DNA from: Dactylosporangium sp. AC04546
GTDB lineage: Bacteria; Actinomycetota; Actinomycetes; Mycobacteriales; Micromonosporaceae
DNA length: 43,412 nt
NCBI RefSeq assembly: GCF_022095675.1
Contig: NZ_JAHYSG010000103.1
Span: forward strand, 1 to 43,412
Direction of reading: 5' to 3'
In this document: positions 30,641-41,703 of the stretch, piece after piece
Position numbering within the stretch: the stretch's first letter is position 1
Layout of the letters: each line of letters opens with the position of its first letter
The notes under the pieces: model-generated
What the model was told of the DNA's origin: nothing
What the model saw: the letters and a program-made list of their open reading frames with translations, nothing else
Databases searched by the model: none
Made by a program: the position numbers and the translations under genes

Positions 30641-30655
30641 TGCTTGTGGCAAGCA
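30641..30655. promoter_or_regulatory. Candidate MarR operator
   Basis: TGCTTG and CAAGCA form a perfect 6-bp inverted repeat with a 3-nt spacer, 25 bp before the MarR start. This is the size and position typical of MarR autoregulatory sites. Confidence 0.6.
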
Positions 30656-30680
30656 AGTATCCGGGAGAGGGGGCCGCGGC

Positions 30681-32728
<2,048 letters not shown>

Positions 32729-32733
32729 TTCGC

Positions 32734-32805
32734 CGATCTTGGGGTTGTGGTCCCGATTTTGTCGTGAAAAATCGGCCGAATCGGGGAACCACAACTCCAA
32801 GATCG
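32734..32805. repeat. 72-bp imperfect inverted repeat, terminator-like or dispersed element
   Basis: The outer arms (32734-32758 and 32779-32805) read CGATCTTGGGGTTGTGGT and onward, and pair along about 25 bp with one substitution and a small bulge. An inner alternative hairpin, CCGATTTT/AAAATCGG (32753-32760, 32768-32775), competes with the outer stem. It starts 6 nt after the exporter gene, so it can act as a terminator. Its length and AT content suggest a dispersed intergenic repeat. Confidence 0.75.
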
Positions 32806-32856
32806 CGGGACAAGGGGCGTGGCGGATGTGGTCCAGCGCACATTACCGTGCAGTAC

Positions 32857-34491
32857 ATGCGCAGCACGATGATGAAGACACCCCTGCTGATCTCCCGCAT
32901 TCTGCAGCACGGGTCCACCGTTCACGGCGACTCCGAGGTCGCCACCTGGACCGGCGACGGTGCCCGCCGCACCAGCTACGCCGAGGTCGGCCGGCAGGCC
33001 GCCCGCCTCGCCAACGCGCTGCGTGACCTCGGGGTCACCGGCGACCAGCGGGTCGGGACGCTGATGTGGAACAACGCCGAGCACCTGGTCGCGTACCTCG
33101 CGGTGCCGAGCATGGGTGCCGTGCTGCACACGCTCAACCTCCGGCTGTTCCCGGAGCAGCTCATCTACATCGCCAACCACGCTGAGGACCACGTGGTCAT
33201 CGTCGACTCGACGCTGATCCCGCTGCTCGCCGGCGTGCTGCCGCACCTGACCACGATCCGCCACATCGTGGTCGTCGGCGGCGGCGACACGGAGAAGCTC
33301 CAGAAGGACGGCGTGGCCGTGCACCGCTGGGAAGAGCTGCTCGACGGGCGGTCCGAGTCCTTCGACTGGCCGGCCGTCGACGAGGACGACGCCGCCGCGC
33401 TCTGCTACACCAGCGGTACCACTGGAAATCCGAAGGGCGTCGCGTACTCCCACCGCTCCATCTACCTCCACTCGATGGAGGTGTGCATGGCGGAGAGCTT
33501 CGGCCTCGGCCCGCAGGTGCGCGACCTGTGCATCGTGCCCATGTTCCACGCCATGGCGTGGGGGCTGCCCTACGCGGCGCTGATGTCCGGCGCCTCGCTG
33601 GTCATGCCCGACCGCTTCCTCCAGGCGGCGCCGCTCGCCCAGATGATCGCCGCCGAGAAGCCGACCTTCGCCGGCGCGGTGCCCACGATCTTCACCGATC
33701 TGCTCGCGTACCTCGACGCCAACCCCACCGACACCTCCTCGCTGACGGAGGTCGTCATCGGCGGCTCGGCCTGCCCGCCCGCCTTGATGCACGCGTTCAA
33801 GGACCGGTACGACATCGACGTCATCCACGCCTGGGGCATGACCGAGATGTCTCCGCTCGGCTCGGTGTCCCGCTCGCCCGCCGGCCTGGAGGGCCCCGAG
33901 GCCTGGGCGTACCGCTACACCCAGGGCCGGGTGCCGGCCGGTGTGGAGGCCCGGATCGTCGGCCCGGTCGGCGAGGTCATGCCGAACGACGGCAAGGCGG
34001 TGGGGGAGCTCCAGGTCCGCGGCCCGTGGATCACCGCCCAGTACATCGGCGAGGACGGACCCGACCCCGACAAGTTCGAGGACGGCTGGCTGCGGACCGG
34101 TGACGTCGGCACGCTGACGCCCAACGGGTACCTGACCCTGACCGACCGGGCCAAGGACGTGATCAAGTCGGGCGGCGAGTGGATCAGCTCGGTCGACCTC
34201 GAGAACGCCCTCATGGCCCACCCGGCGGTGCTCGAAGCCTGCGTGGTGGGCGTGCCGGACGACAAGTGGGGCGAGCGTCCTTTGGCCACGGTTGTACTGC
34301 GGGAAGGCGCGACAGCCGATGCGGACGCGCTCCGGGAGTTCCTGGGTGACAAGGTCGCCCGCTGGCAGCTGCCCGAGCGCTGGTCGTTCATCGAGGCCGT
34401 GCCGAAGACCAGCGTCGGCAAGTTCGACAAGAAGCGGGTCCGGGCCAGCTACGCCGACGGTGACCTCGAGGTGGTAGAGATCAGGGCGTGA
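32857..34491 (+). CDS. Fatty-acyl-CoA synthetase (AMP-forming)
   Basis: A protein of 544 aa. Family motifs are the P-loop [44 protein letters not shown] with the following [15 protein letters not shown] hinge, and the C-terminal [13 protein letters not shown] that carries the catalytic Lys. It activates a medium- or long-chain acid to the acyl-CoA via the acyl-adenylate. The ATG at 32857 is supported by TACCGT (32844-32849), which ends 7 nt upstream; the open frame extends further but into the inverted repeat. It is followed by a small membrane-protein gene. Confidence 0.93.
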   Translation: MRSTMMKTPLLISRILQHGSTVHGDSEVATWTGDGARRTSYAEVGRQAARLANALRDLGVTGDQRVGTLMWNNAEHLVAYLAVPSMGAVLHTLNLRLFPEQLIYIANHAEDHVVIVDSTLIPLLAGVLPHLTTIRHIVVVGGGDTEKLQKDGVAVHRWEELLDGRSESFDWPAVDEDDAAALCYTSGTTGNPKGVAYSHRSIYLHSMEVCMAESFGLGPQVRDLCIVPMFHAMAWGLPYAALMSGASLVMPDRFLQAAPLAQMIAAEKPTFAGAVPTIFTDLLAYLDANPTDTSSLTEVVIGGSACPPALMHAFKDRYDIDVIHAWGMTEMSPLGSVSRSPAGLEGPEAWAYRYTQGRVPAGVEARIVGPVGEVMPNDGKAVGELQVRGPWITAQYIGEDGPDPDKFEDGWLRTGDVGTLTPNGYLTLTDRAKDVIKSGGEWISSVDLENALMAHPAVLEACVVGVPDDKWGERPLATVVLREGATADADALREFLGDKVARWQLPERWSFIEAVPKTSVGKFDKKRVRASYADGDLEVVEIRA

Positions 34492-34517
34492 CTGGTCCGG
34501 AGCGAAGCGGAGGGCGC

Positions 34518-35015
34518 GTGACCCGCCCTGCGAAGCTGGCGCTGTTCATCACCGGTGCGGTGGTGCTCTGCGTCGTGGCGGCGTGCGGCGTGGCCCTGGC
34601 CCTGCGTGACTGGGTCCCGGGCCTCGCCGGCTGCGCCGACGCCACCGCCCCGACGAAGACCGCCGTGAGCACCCAGAAGGTGCGCATCGAGCAGCTGTGG
34701 CCCCGCCTCGTGCCCATCCAGTCGGTGCACTGGCAGGAGCGCGAGGCCCGGGCCCGCAGCTGCCCGGAGATCGGTCCGATGGACTACGTGATGAACGGCT
34801 TCGCCGTCGTGACCCGCGAGCGAGCCGACGAGCTCGCGCAGGGAGGGTCGTCCGCGGCCCCGTCGCCCGGGCCGAGCACGGTGGCGCCGCCGCAGCACGT
34901 GCCGGAGGACCTGCTGCCGTTCGCCCCGAAGGACCCCACCTGGCTCGACGTCGGCGACCACCTCCTGCTCGACCAGCGATCGGCGACCGTCTACTTCACC
35001 CGCAGTACTAGCTGA
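34518..35015 (+). CDS. Small membrane-anchored or secreted protein
   Basis: A protein of 165 aa. One N-terminal hydrophobic helix contains VAAC, which could be a lipobox, although hydrophobic residues continue after the Cys. A soluble domain with Trp/Arg-rich segments (SVHWQEREARARSCPE) and a Pro/Ser-rich insert follow. No known family. GTG 34518 is chosen because GGAGGG lies just upstream; an in-frame GTG at 34488 that overlaps the synthetase stop lacks one. The gene overlaps the convergent membrane-protein gene by 8 nt. Confidence 0.72.
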   Translation: MTRPAKLALFITGAVVLCVVAACGVALALRDWVPGLAGCADATAPTKTAVSTQKVRIEQLWPRLVPIQSVHWQEREARARSCPEIGPMDYVMNGFAVVTRERADELAQGGSSAAPSPGPSTVAPPQHVPEDLLPFAPKDPTWLDVGDHLLLDQRSATVYFTRSTS

Positions 35016-36696
35016 GCTTGAAGACCACCGCGTCGGGCCGTTCCGTGCGGGTGAGGCCCAGCCCGTCGATGGCCGCCGTGAACGCGCGCTTGTGGACATC
35101 AGCCCCCGGCGGCTTCCGCAGGACGACCACGGTCTTCACGCCGAGCCTCTTGAGGTACGCCACGCTGGCCTTGTCCGGGAAGTTGGCCGTCTCCTTCCGG
35201 GTGCGGGCCAGGCTGGTCGGTATCAGCCCGCTGTAGCCGTTGACCAGCGGCTGGAACGAGTCCGCCAGCCACAGCTGGTACACCTCGTCGACCGAGCGGG
35301 TGCTCGGCAGCACGAGGATCGGCCCCTCGGCCGTCCGCAGCGCGGCCGGCGCGGGCGGCACGACCGGGAACTTCGCCTCCTGCAGCCCCTCGGCCAGCAC
35401 CAGCACGGCCGGCAGGAACAGCGCCACGGCGGTCACGCGCGGCCACCGCCAGGTCGCCGCCCGCTCCCACAGGGCCGTCACCGCGCCCGCGGCCAGCAGC
35501 CCGAGCAGCAGCGTCGTCCAGACGACCCAGCGGCCGGGCGTCCGGTTCGCGGCCCAGCCGGGGAGGTTGTCGTACAGGAAGAGGTAGGCCCCCCGGGTCC
35601 AGGAGTGCACGCCCAGCGCCGCCAGCACGGTCAGCGTGACGCCGGTGGCGAGCGCGATCCGCCGGCCGATGCTCCAGACCGACAGCACCAGCCCGGCGAC
35701 GGCCAGCGCGTACAGCGTGTAGCCGGCGAAGACCAGCACCTCGCTGCCGCCGCGACCCTGGTAGGAGTCGCGTAAGGAGGCGTGCACGCCGCCCCACAGC
35801 CGGGACGGGCGCGGCGCGACGAAGAAGCCCTTCCAGTCCGGGCCGAACAGCTCGATCTCGTGCAGCGTCCGCTGCGCCTCCGGGTAGCGGTCCTGCACCG
35901 CGAAGTACGGCCGGGCCAGCAGCACGGACACGGTGAGCAGGATCGCGGCGCCGATCGCGTCGGCGAGCAGCAGCGGCCGGCCCAGCCGCGGGCGGCGGCG
36001 GACCAGCCAGACCACCAGCGTGACGACGAACAGCAGCGACAGCACGTAGAGGAATCCGAGGCCGATGCCGAAGCCGAGGGTGATCTGCCAGGTCGCGGTC
36101 AACCAGCCCGCGACCGCCCACTTCGGACGGACGAGCTCGGGCCGGTACCCGGCGCGCAGCGAGTAGCCGTGCCCGCGGGCCAGCATCGCCAGGCTCAGCG
36201 CCATGCCACCGGCGGACAGGATGTTGAGGTGGGAGATCTGCGACCAGTGCCACGGCGCGTAGGCGAAGGCGGCGCCGGCCACCGCGGCGCCCGGGATCCC
36301 CGAGCCGAGCTGCCGGGCCAGGAAGTACGCCCCGGCGAAGGCCAGCGCGAAGACCAGCACGAAAAGGATGTTGTACCGCAGGATCGCCGCGCCGGTGTCG
36401 TGGCCGATCAGCGCGAACGGGAGGTAGCCGAGCAGGGTGTCGGAGAAGGCCAGCGTGCTCGGCTCGGGGTGGAACGCGTTGGTGTCCCACAGCTCGCCCG
36501 GGTCGCGCTTGACGATCCAGCCGATCCACGCCATCTGCCAGGCCTGCAGGCTCGGGTCGCGATAGTCGTTGGGCATCGTGTGCCACGGATGGCGCAGCGC
36601 CGGCCATGTCATCGCGGACGCCAGCACCAGCGCGAACAGACTGACGAGCGTCCACTCGTGCCGGAACACGCCGCGCAACCTGAGCATGCGCGCCAT
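35008..36696 (-). CDS. Polytopic membrane protein, GT-C-like
   Basis: A protein of 562 aa with about 11-12 membrane helices and a C-terminal soluble domain of some 120 residues. The first periplasmic loop (MPNDYRDPSLQAWQMAW, then FHPEPSTLAFSDTLLGY) resembles actinobacterial GT-C/YfhO-like proteins, in which an acidic residue of this loop is catalytic. Lipid-linked sugar transfer in the envelope is inferred. ATG 36696 has AAAGG upstream; the frame upstream to 36834 is Arg-rich and unlikely. It follows the beta-helix gene on the same strand. Confidence 0.82.
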   Translation of the reverse strand: MARMLRLRGVFRHEWTLVSLFALVLASAMTWPALRHPWHTMPNDYRDPSLQAWQMAWIGWIVKRDPGELWDTNAFHPEPSTLAFSDTLLGYLPFALIGHDTGAAILRYNILFVLVFALAFAGAYFLARQLGSGIPGAAVAGAAFAYAPWHWSQISHLNILSAGGMALSLAMLARGHGYSLRAGYRPELVRPKWAVAGWLTATWQITLGFGIGLGFLYVLSLLFVVTLVVWLVRRRPRLGRPLLLADAIGAAILLTVSVLLARPYFAVQDRYPEAQRTLHEIELFGPDWKGFFVAPRPSRLWGGVHASLRDSYQGRGGSEVLVFAGYTLYALAVAGLVLSVWSIGRRIALATGVTLTVLAALGVHSWTRGAYLFLYDNLPGWAANRTPGRWVVWTTLLLGLLAAGAVTALWERAATWRWPRVTAVALFLPAVLVLAEGLQEAKFPVVPPAPAALRTAEGPILVLPSTRSVDEVYQLWLADSFQPLVNGYSGLIPTSLARTRKETANFPDKASVAYLKRLGVKTVVVLRKPPGADVHKRAFTAAIDGLGLTRTERPDAVVFKLS

Positions 36697-36790
36697 CGCG
36701 CCGCCTTTCGTCCACAATGGACGACGGGCCGACCTCCCCCGTCGACTGGCACGCGGATCATACCCGTTGCGCCGACGCGGCCGACTGCCC

Positions 36791-38221
36791 CTAGGCAGGG
36801 GTCCAGGGAAGCCCGGATGTGTTCTCCATGACAACGTCGGCCGAGGCTACGTGGTCGACGACGGTGCCGAGGTTGCCGCGCTGGTTCCCGGAGACGGCCA
36901 GCACGTAGCCGGTGGGCGGGTTCTGGGTGTCGGCGACCCAGGTCCGGCCACCGAAGACGTAGGCGTTGGCCTCCAGGCTCACGGCCCGGCGCGATCTGGT
37001 GGTGCGGGCCGTGTTGCGCAGGGTCACCGACCCGAACTCCAGCCGTGCGCAGCCGGCCGCGTTGAGCCCGATCCCGTTGGTGCCCTCGGCCGTGAGCCGG
37101 TCGAGGGTGCACGTGCTGTCCTGGATGTGGAAGCCGTGCTCGGGGGTGTCGCGCACGATCGAGTCGGTGACCGTGACGGTGGCCTGGGCGATGGAGAAGC
37201 CGTGCCGGCCGGGCTTCTCCACGGTGATCTTCGAGATGACCACCGGGCCGGCGGTGTCGACCCGCACCCCGGAGTTGCCGCCGCCGACGCCGTCGACGCC
37301 CGAGCCCGCCGAGATGACCTGGGCCCGCTCGAACACGACGTCGCTGGGCGTGCGGGTCTTCCACGCGGCCTCGTACGCGCAGTAGAGGCCATGCCCGGCG
37401 GTGCCCTCGACGCGCACGTCGCGGACCGTGACGCCGCTCTGCCCGACGACCGAGACACCCCGCGACTTCGACCGGGTCACGGTGATGTTGGTGGCGACCC
37501 CGCCGGTGTTGGGCGGTCCGCTGGCGTAGTTGACGAACGCGACGCCGTCGTCGCCGGTGTCGAGCGTGGTGATCTGGTCGGCCCGCCCGTCCTGGCAGTT
37601 CGCGAAGTGCAGGCCGTCGGCCATCGTGTTGCGGATGACCGCCCGGCTCACCATCGGCCGGGTGCACTCCCAGAACAGCAGGCCGGCCGCGGCCGCCCCG
37701 GTGATCTGGATGTTCTCGACCAGCGTGTCGGTGGTCTTCTGGAAGGTGATGCACTCCTCGACGCCGTTTCGGCTGGTCGGCATGGTCGCGAAGGCCGTGG
37801 TCAGCCCGCTCACCTTGGCCCGGTTGCCGCCGTCGAAGATCAGGCCGCGCTTGGTGCTGTCGGTGAAGACCAGCCGCGCGCCCGGCAGCATGACCAGCTG
37901 CCCGCTGAAGTCCTTGACCATGACCGACGTCCCGCCGTTGTCGATGAGGTAGTCACCGGGCGGGAACACCACGCTCGCCGAGCTGCCGGACAGGGCGGAG
38001 ACGAGCTTCTCCCGGTTGCTCGCGCCGTTGTTCGTCGCGGCCAGGCCCAGGTCGGTGGCGAGCCGCGAGCCCGGCAGGTCGCTCGGGTGCGGCTCGGGCG
38101 ACGACGGCCTGCCCGGCTGTCCGCCGCCGGAGCGGTCGGCCGCCACGATGCCGACGGTGGCCGCGGCGGCGACTACCATCGGTGCTCCGAGCATCAACGC
38201 TGCGCGGCGGGTGACGGGCAT
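36791..38221 (-). CDS. Exported right-handed beta-helix protein
   Basis: A protein of 476 aa. The N-terminus MPVTRRAALMLGAPMVVAAA has a twin Arg before a hydrophobic segment, consistent with Tat export. After a short Pro/Ser linker come many short strands with recurring G-x-x-x-NCxxG-type turns (ADGLHFANCQDGRADQIT; HGFHIQDSTCTLDRL), the pattern of parallel beta-helix (pectate-lyase-like) proteins. Such proteins bind or cleave polysaccharides; the substrate is unknown. AGGAG lies 8 nt before the ATG. The neighbouring GT-C-like gene suggests cell-surface glycan work. Confidence 0.85.
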   Translation of the reverse strand: MPVTRRAALMLGAPMVVAAAATVGIVAADRSGGGQPGRPSSPEPHPSDLPGSRLATDLGLAATNNGASNREKLVSALSGSSASVVFPPGDYLIDNGGTSVMVKDFSGQLVMLPGARLVFTDSTKRGLIFDGGNRAKVSGLTTAFATMPTSRNGVEECITFQKTTDTLVENIQITGAAAAGLLFWECTRPMVSRAVIRNTMADGLHFANCQDGRADQITTLDTGDDGVAFVNYASGPPNTGGVATNITVTRSKSRGVSVVGQSGVTVRDVRVEGTAGHGLYCAYEAAWKTRTPSDVVFERAQVISAGSGVDGVGGGNSGVRVDTAGPVVISKITVEKPGRHGFSIAQATVTVTDSIVRDTPEHGFHIQDSTCTLDRLTAEGTNGIGLNAAGCARLEFGSVTLRNTARTTRSRRAVSLEANAYVFGGRTWVADTQNPPTGYVLAVSGNQRGNLGTVVDHVASADVVMENTSGLPWTPA

Positions 38222-38242
38222 GAACGAAACTCCTGACGGTCG

Positions 38243-38270
38243 GGGCGCTACCAGTATCCTGGCAGCGCCC
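38243..38270 (-). terminator. Hairpin downstream of ku
   Basis: GGGCGCT-A-CCAG and CTGG-C-AGCGCCC form an 11-bp stem with one mismatch and a TATC loop. It lies between ku and the downstream beta-helix gene on the same strand. Confidence 0.65.
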
Positions 38271-38304
38271 GGCGCGTCGGAAACCGAGCCGTCCGCAGGG
38301 CCTC

Positions 38305-39255
38305 TCAGGCCGACTTCTTGGCCGGTGTCGTCTTTTTCGCGGTGGTCTTCTTCGCGGCCGGCGTGGCCTTCTTGGCCGGAGCGGCCTTCTTGGCCGGCGC
38401 CTTCTTCGCCGCGGCCTTCTTGATCGGCGTCGGTTCTTCGGCCTCTTCCTCGGCGGCCTTCTCCGGCGCCGCCTCGCCACGGGCCGCGCGGGCCCGCTCG
38501 ACCGACGCCCGCAGCGCCGCCATCAGGTCGACCGCCGCGGCCGGCGCCTCCTCGGCCTCCTCGGGCTGCACGACCTCGCGGCCGGCGACCTTGGCGTCGA
38601 TGACCTCCTGGAGGGCCTCGCGGTAGTTGTCGGTGTACGCCGACGGCTCGAAGTCGGCCGCCATCGACTCGATCAGCGAGCCGGCCATCGCCAGCTCGGC
38701 CGGGCGGGCCGTGATGTCCTCGTCGAGGATGTCGAACTTCGCGGCACGGACCTCGTCGGGCCACAGCATGGTGTTGAGGACCAGCACGTTGTCGCGCACC
38801 CGCAGGGTGGCCAGCTGCTCGCGCTGGCGCAGCGCCACCTTGACGATCGCCACCCGCTCGGTGTTCGTGAGCGCGTCGCGCAGCAGCGCGTAGGGCTTGG
38901 CGGCGGTCTGCTCGGGCTCCAGGTAGTAGGCCTTGTTGTACAGGATCGGGTCGACCTGCTCGATCGGCACGAATTCCAGCACCTCGATGGCCCGGCTCGT
39001 GGTGAGCGGGAGCTCGGCGAAGTCGTCGTCGGTCAGGATCACCATCTCGCCGCCGCCGAGGTCGTAGCCCTTGGCGATGTCGTCGTAGCTGACCTCGTCC
39101 CCGTCGATCGAACAGACCCGCTTGTACTTGATCCGTCCGCCGTCCTCCCGGTGCACCTGGTGGAAGCGGATGTCCTTCTCCTCGGTCGCCGAATAGAGCC
39201 GGACGGCGATCGACACCAACCCGAAGGAGACCGCGCCCTTCCAGATCGCGCGCAT
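38305..39255 (-). CDS. ku: Ku DNA end-binding protein of non-homologous end joining
   Basis: A protein of 316 aa. The bacterial Ku core begins MRAIWKGAVSFGLVSIAVRL and includes IKYKRVCSIDGDEVSYDDI and GREVVQPEE. The homodimer threads onto double-strand ends and recruits LigD. From about residue 268 the tail is a run of AKK/PAKK repeats, histone H1-like, as in other actinobacterial Ku proteins with extended basic tails that bind DNA. AAAGGGA lies 8 nt before the ATG. It is divergent from the ligase gene, with about 97 bp between start codons, and its transcript probably ends at the hairpin at 38243. Confidence 0.95.
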   Translation of the reverse strand: MRAIWKGAVSFGLVSIAVRLYSATEEKDIRFHQVHREDGGRIKYKRVCSIDGDEVSYDDIAKGYDLGGGEMVILTDDDFAELPLTTSRAIEVLEFVPIEQVDPILYNKAYYLEPEQTAAKPYALLRDALTNTERVAIVKVALRQREQLATLRVRDNVLVLNTMLWPDEVRAAKFDILDEDITARPAELAMAGSLIESMAADFEPSAYTDNYREALQEVIDAKVAGREVVQPEEAEEAPAAAVDLMAALRASVERARAARGEAAPEKAAEEEAEEPTPIKKAAAKKAPAKKAAPAKKATPAAKKTTAKKTTPAKKSA

Positions 39256-39340
39256 CGGTTATCCCTTTCCGCAGCTTGTCGACCTTCCACCAACAGAATT
39301 GCATCGTTTCGACGCGGACGCGAGGAACTCACGAGCGAAC

Positions 39341-39346
39341 TATGGT
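39341..39346 (+). promoter_or_regulatory. -10 element of the leaderless ligase gene
   Basis: TATGGT is followed by exactly six bases and then the ATG at 39353; no Shine-Dalgarno sequence is present. Confidence 0.65.
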
Positions 39347-39352
39347 GTGGAC

Positions 39353-40282
39353 ATGGGGGGTCCGCCGGCGCCGATGCTCGCCTCGGCCGGCGTGCTGCCG
39401 TCCGGGCCGGGCTGGGCGTTCGAGTTCAAGTGGGACGGCATCCGCGCGATCGCGGTGATCAGCGGGGGCACGACCCGGTTCTACGCGCGCAGCGGCGCCG
39501 AGGTCACCGCCGCGTATCCCGAGCTCGCCGGGATCGGCCGCGGCCTCGACGACACCGTCCTCGACGGGGAGGTCGTCGCCATGGACGAGACCGGGCAGCC
39601 GTCGTTCCAGGTGCTGGCCGAGCGGATGCACGTGCGCGACCCCTACCGCGCGGCCCGGCTCGCCGCCGCCGTGCCGGTGACCTACCTGGTCTTCGACGCC
39701 CTGAAGATCGACGGCGAAGAGCTGACGCACCAGCAGTACACCGTCCGAAGAAGTCGTCTCGAAGGCCTCACCCTGGGCACGCGCGCCGTCGTGCCACCGT
39801 CGTTCGACGACGGCCCGGCGACCGTGGCCGCGTCGCGGGAGAACCGGCTGGAGGGGGTGGTCGCGAAGCGGACGAGCTCGCTGTACCACCCGGGCCTCAG
39901 GACGCCGGACTGGGTGAAGGTGAAGCTGGAGCAGAGCGCCGAGTTCGTCGTCGGCGGCTGGCGCCCCGGCAAGCGCGCGCTCGGCGCCTTGCTGGTCGGC
40001 GTGCCGAGCGCCGACGGCCTGGCCTACCGCGGCCGCGTCGGCGGCGGGATTTCCGGCGATTCGGAGAAGTCGCTGCTCAACGCCCTGCAGCCGCTCGCCG
40101 CCACCGCCTCGCCGTTCGGCGGCACGGTCCCGCGCGAGGACGCCCGCGGCGCCGTCTGGGTGACCCCGCACCTGGTGGTCGAGGTGAAGTACAGCCACCG
40201 CACCCGCGACGGCCGCCTGCGGTTCCCGCGCTTCCTGCGCATCCGTCCCGACGTGTCCCCGGCGGAGGTGAGCGATGCCTGA
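39353..40282 (+). CDS. ATP-dependent DNA ligase, stand-alone LigD-type ligase domain
   Basis: A protein of 309 aa. Ligase motif I is FEFKWDGIRAI with the adenylated Lys, DTVLDGEVVAMDE is motif III, NRLEGVVAKR is motif IV and DWVKVK is motif V; an OB-fold domain with the WRPGKR element follows. It seals breaks held by Ku. In mycobacterial LigD this domain is fused to polymerase and phosphoesterase domains; here it is a separate protein. The promoter position fixes the ATG at 39353. The next gene, encoding the polymerase part, starts 8 nt before its stop, so the two are co-translated. Confidence 0.92.
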   Translation: MGGPPAPMLASAGVLPSGPGWAFEFKWDGIRAIAVISGGTTRFYARSGAEVTAAYPELAGIGRGLDDTVLDGEVVAMDETGQPSFQVLAERMHVRDPYRAARLAAAVPVTYLVFDALKIDGEELTHQQYTVRRSRLEGLTLGTRAVVPPSFDDGPATVAASRENRLEGVVAKRTSSLYHPGLRTPDWVKVKLEQSAEFVVGGWRPGKRALGALLVGVPSADGLAYRGRVGGGISGDSEKSLLNALQPLAATASPFGGTVPREDARGAVWVTPHLVVEVKYSHRTRDGRLRFPRFLRIRPDVSPAEVSDA

Positions 40283-41156
40283 CCGGTTCCGTGTCGAGGT
40301 CGAGGGCCGCCAGCTGGAGATCTCCAACCTGGACAAGGTGCTGTACCCCCAGGTCGGCTTCACGAAGGCCGAGGTGATCGACTACTACACCCGGGTCGGC
40401 CCGACCCTCCTGCCCCACCTGGCCGGCCGGCCGCTGACCCGGACGCGGTACCCCAACGGCGTCGACGGCAACAGCTTCTTCGAGAAGAACGCTCCCGCCG
40501 GTACCCCCGACTGGATCCGCACGGTCCGCCTGCCCGTCCCCGGCTCGTCCAGGAACCGCGAGAAGATCGACTTCATCCTGGTCGACGAGCTGGCCACGGT
40601 GGTCTGGCTGGCCAACCTGGCCGCGCTGGAGCTGCACACCCCGCAGTGGCGCGTCAACGACGAGGGAAGCACCCTGAACCCCGACCAGCTCGTGGTCGAC
40701 CTGGACCCGGGCCCGCCGGCCGGCCTCCCGGAGTGCTACGAGGTAGCCCTGCTGCTGCGCGACCGCCTGGCCGCCGACGGCCTCTCGGGCTGCCCGAAGA
40801 CGTCCGGCAAGAAGGGCATGCAGCTGGTGGTACCGCTACCGGGCGACGAGACGGCCGACGAGCTCAGCGCCTACGCCAAGGCGGTCGCGGACGAGCTGTC
40901 CCGCGCCCACCCTTCGCTGGTCGTGTCGAAGATGGCCAAGCAACTCCGCCCGGGCAAGGTCTTCATCGACTGGAGCCAGAACAACGCCTTCAAGACCACG
41001 GTGGCCCCGTACTCGCTGCGCGCGGGCGCCCTGCCGACGGTGAGCGCCCCGCTGACCTGGGACGAGGTCGAGGCCGGCGAACTGACCGCCGCCGACCTGA
41101 CTCCGTCCGCAGTCCTCACCCGCGTCGCCGAGCTAGGCGACCTCCTCACCCGCTAG
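40275..41156 (+). CDS. LigD-type primase-polymerase
   Basis: A protein of 293 aa, the archaeo-eukaryotic primase-type polymerase of NHEJ. VVDLDPG carries the two metal-binding Asp, VFIDWSQN the third, and KTTVAPYSLRAG is a conserved NTP-contact region. The nucleotide-binding motif reads TSGKKGMQL, where the mycobacterial LigD has SGSKGLH, so the usual His is Gln. It fills gaps at breaks before ligation. It overlaps the ligase gene by 8 nt and the convergent toxin gene by 4 nt. No phosphoesterase domain is present in either protein. Confidence 0.92.
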   Translation: MPDRFRVEVEGRQLEISNLDKVLYPQVGFTKAEVIDYYTRVGPTLLPHLAGRPLTRTRYPNGVDGNSFFEKNAPAGTPDWIRTVRLPVPGSSRNREKIDFILVDELATVVWLANLAALELHTPQWRVNDEGSTLNPDQLVVDLDPGPPAGLPECYEVALLLRDRLAADGLSGCPKTSGKKGMQLVVPLPGDETADELSAYAKAVADELSRAHPSLVVSKMAKQLRPGKVFIDWSQNNAFKTTVAPYSLRAGALPTVSAPLTWDEVEAGELTAADLTPSAVLTRVAELGDLLTR

Positions 41157-41464
41157 GGCAGATTGAGGAAGTCGCGTAGCGCGTCTTCGAGCAGGTTCAT
41201 CGTGTCGTTGGAGAGGTAGCCGTGGTTGTGCCGGAGCCCCGTGCGATCGACCCGGAGGACGACCGCGACGTTCACCGCCGCCCCGGGAAGCGGGTCGTCC
41301 GGACCCAGCGGAACGGTCAGGTCCGATCCGCCAGCGGTCCGGTCGACCACGAGCGCCCAGGGGTGGACGTTCTCGAACTCGTTGAACTCGTCGTTGCTGA
41401 TGATGACGACGCGGTACTGCCAGGAGCCGACCAGATAGGTCCAGACCTGCCCGCGAACTACCAC
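41153..41464 (-). CDS. MazF-like toxin of a second TA pair
   Basis: A protein of 103 aa. VVVRGQVWTYLVGSWQYRVV resembles the first strands of the MazF/PemK fold (RGxxW...R..VI), followed by IISNDEFN, VVDRTAG and LRVDRTGLRHNHGYLSN, where family members have their catalytic Thr/Asp region. It is diverged, so ribonuclease activity is likely but unproven. The GTG start at 41464 overlaps the antitoxin end by 7 nt. Its stop overlaps the convergent polymerase gene. Confidence 0.78.
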   Translation of the reverse strand: MVVRGQVWTYLVGSWQYRVVIISNDEFNEFENVHPWALVVDRTAGGSDLTVPLGPDDPLPGAAVNVAVVLRVDRTGLRHNHGYLSNDTMNLLEDALRDFLNLP

Positions 41465-41697
41465 TCGTGCCCGTGAAGCTGGTCGTGGCCGGCGTCGATG
41501 AGTGGCCGGTCGGCGTCCCTTTCGTCCGGTCGCTGAGCGAGCGCCGCAGCATACGAGGCGGCCGCGGCGTGCTGCCGGGCCCGCCGGGCAGCCGGCATCT
41601 CGCGTCGAGCTAAGCGCGTGACGAAGTCCGACGTGTCGTGCTGGCTCCGGAGGAACTCGGCGACGTCGTCCGGCACGCTGATGCTGAGCTCGGTCAT
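41458..41697 (-). CDS. Ribbon-helix-helix-like antitoxin of a second TA pair
   Basis: A protein of 79 aa. MTELSISVPDDVAEFLRSQH with a following helix (TSDFVTRLARREM) fits a ribbon-helix-helix domain, and the Ala/Asp/His-rich C-terminus would contact the toxin. TACGAT (minus strand 41709-41704) is followed by six bases and the ATG, so the mRNA is predicted to be leaderless, as for the first TA pair. Confidence 0.78.
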   Translation of the reverse strand: MTELSISVPDDVAEFLRSQHDTSDFVTRLARREMPAARRARQHAAAASYAAALAQRPDERDADRPLIDAGHDQLHGHEW

Positions 41698-41703
41698 GCG
41701 CAG

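Noticed and set aside
36791..39304. An 837-codon open frame joining the beta-helix protein to upstream sequence
   Set aside because: The upstream 350 codons lie over ku in another frame. A Tat-like signal with Shine-Dalgarno at 38221 gives the real start, and a hairpin separates the two genes.
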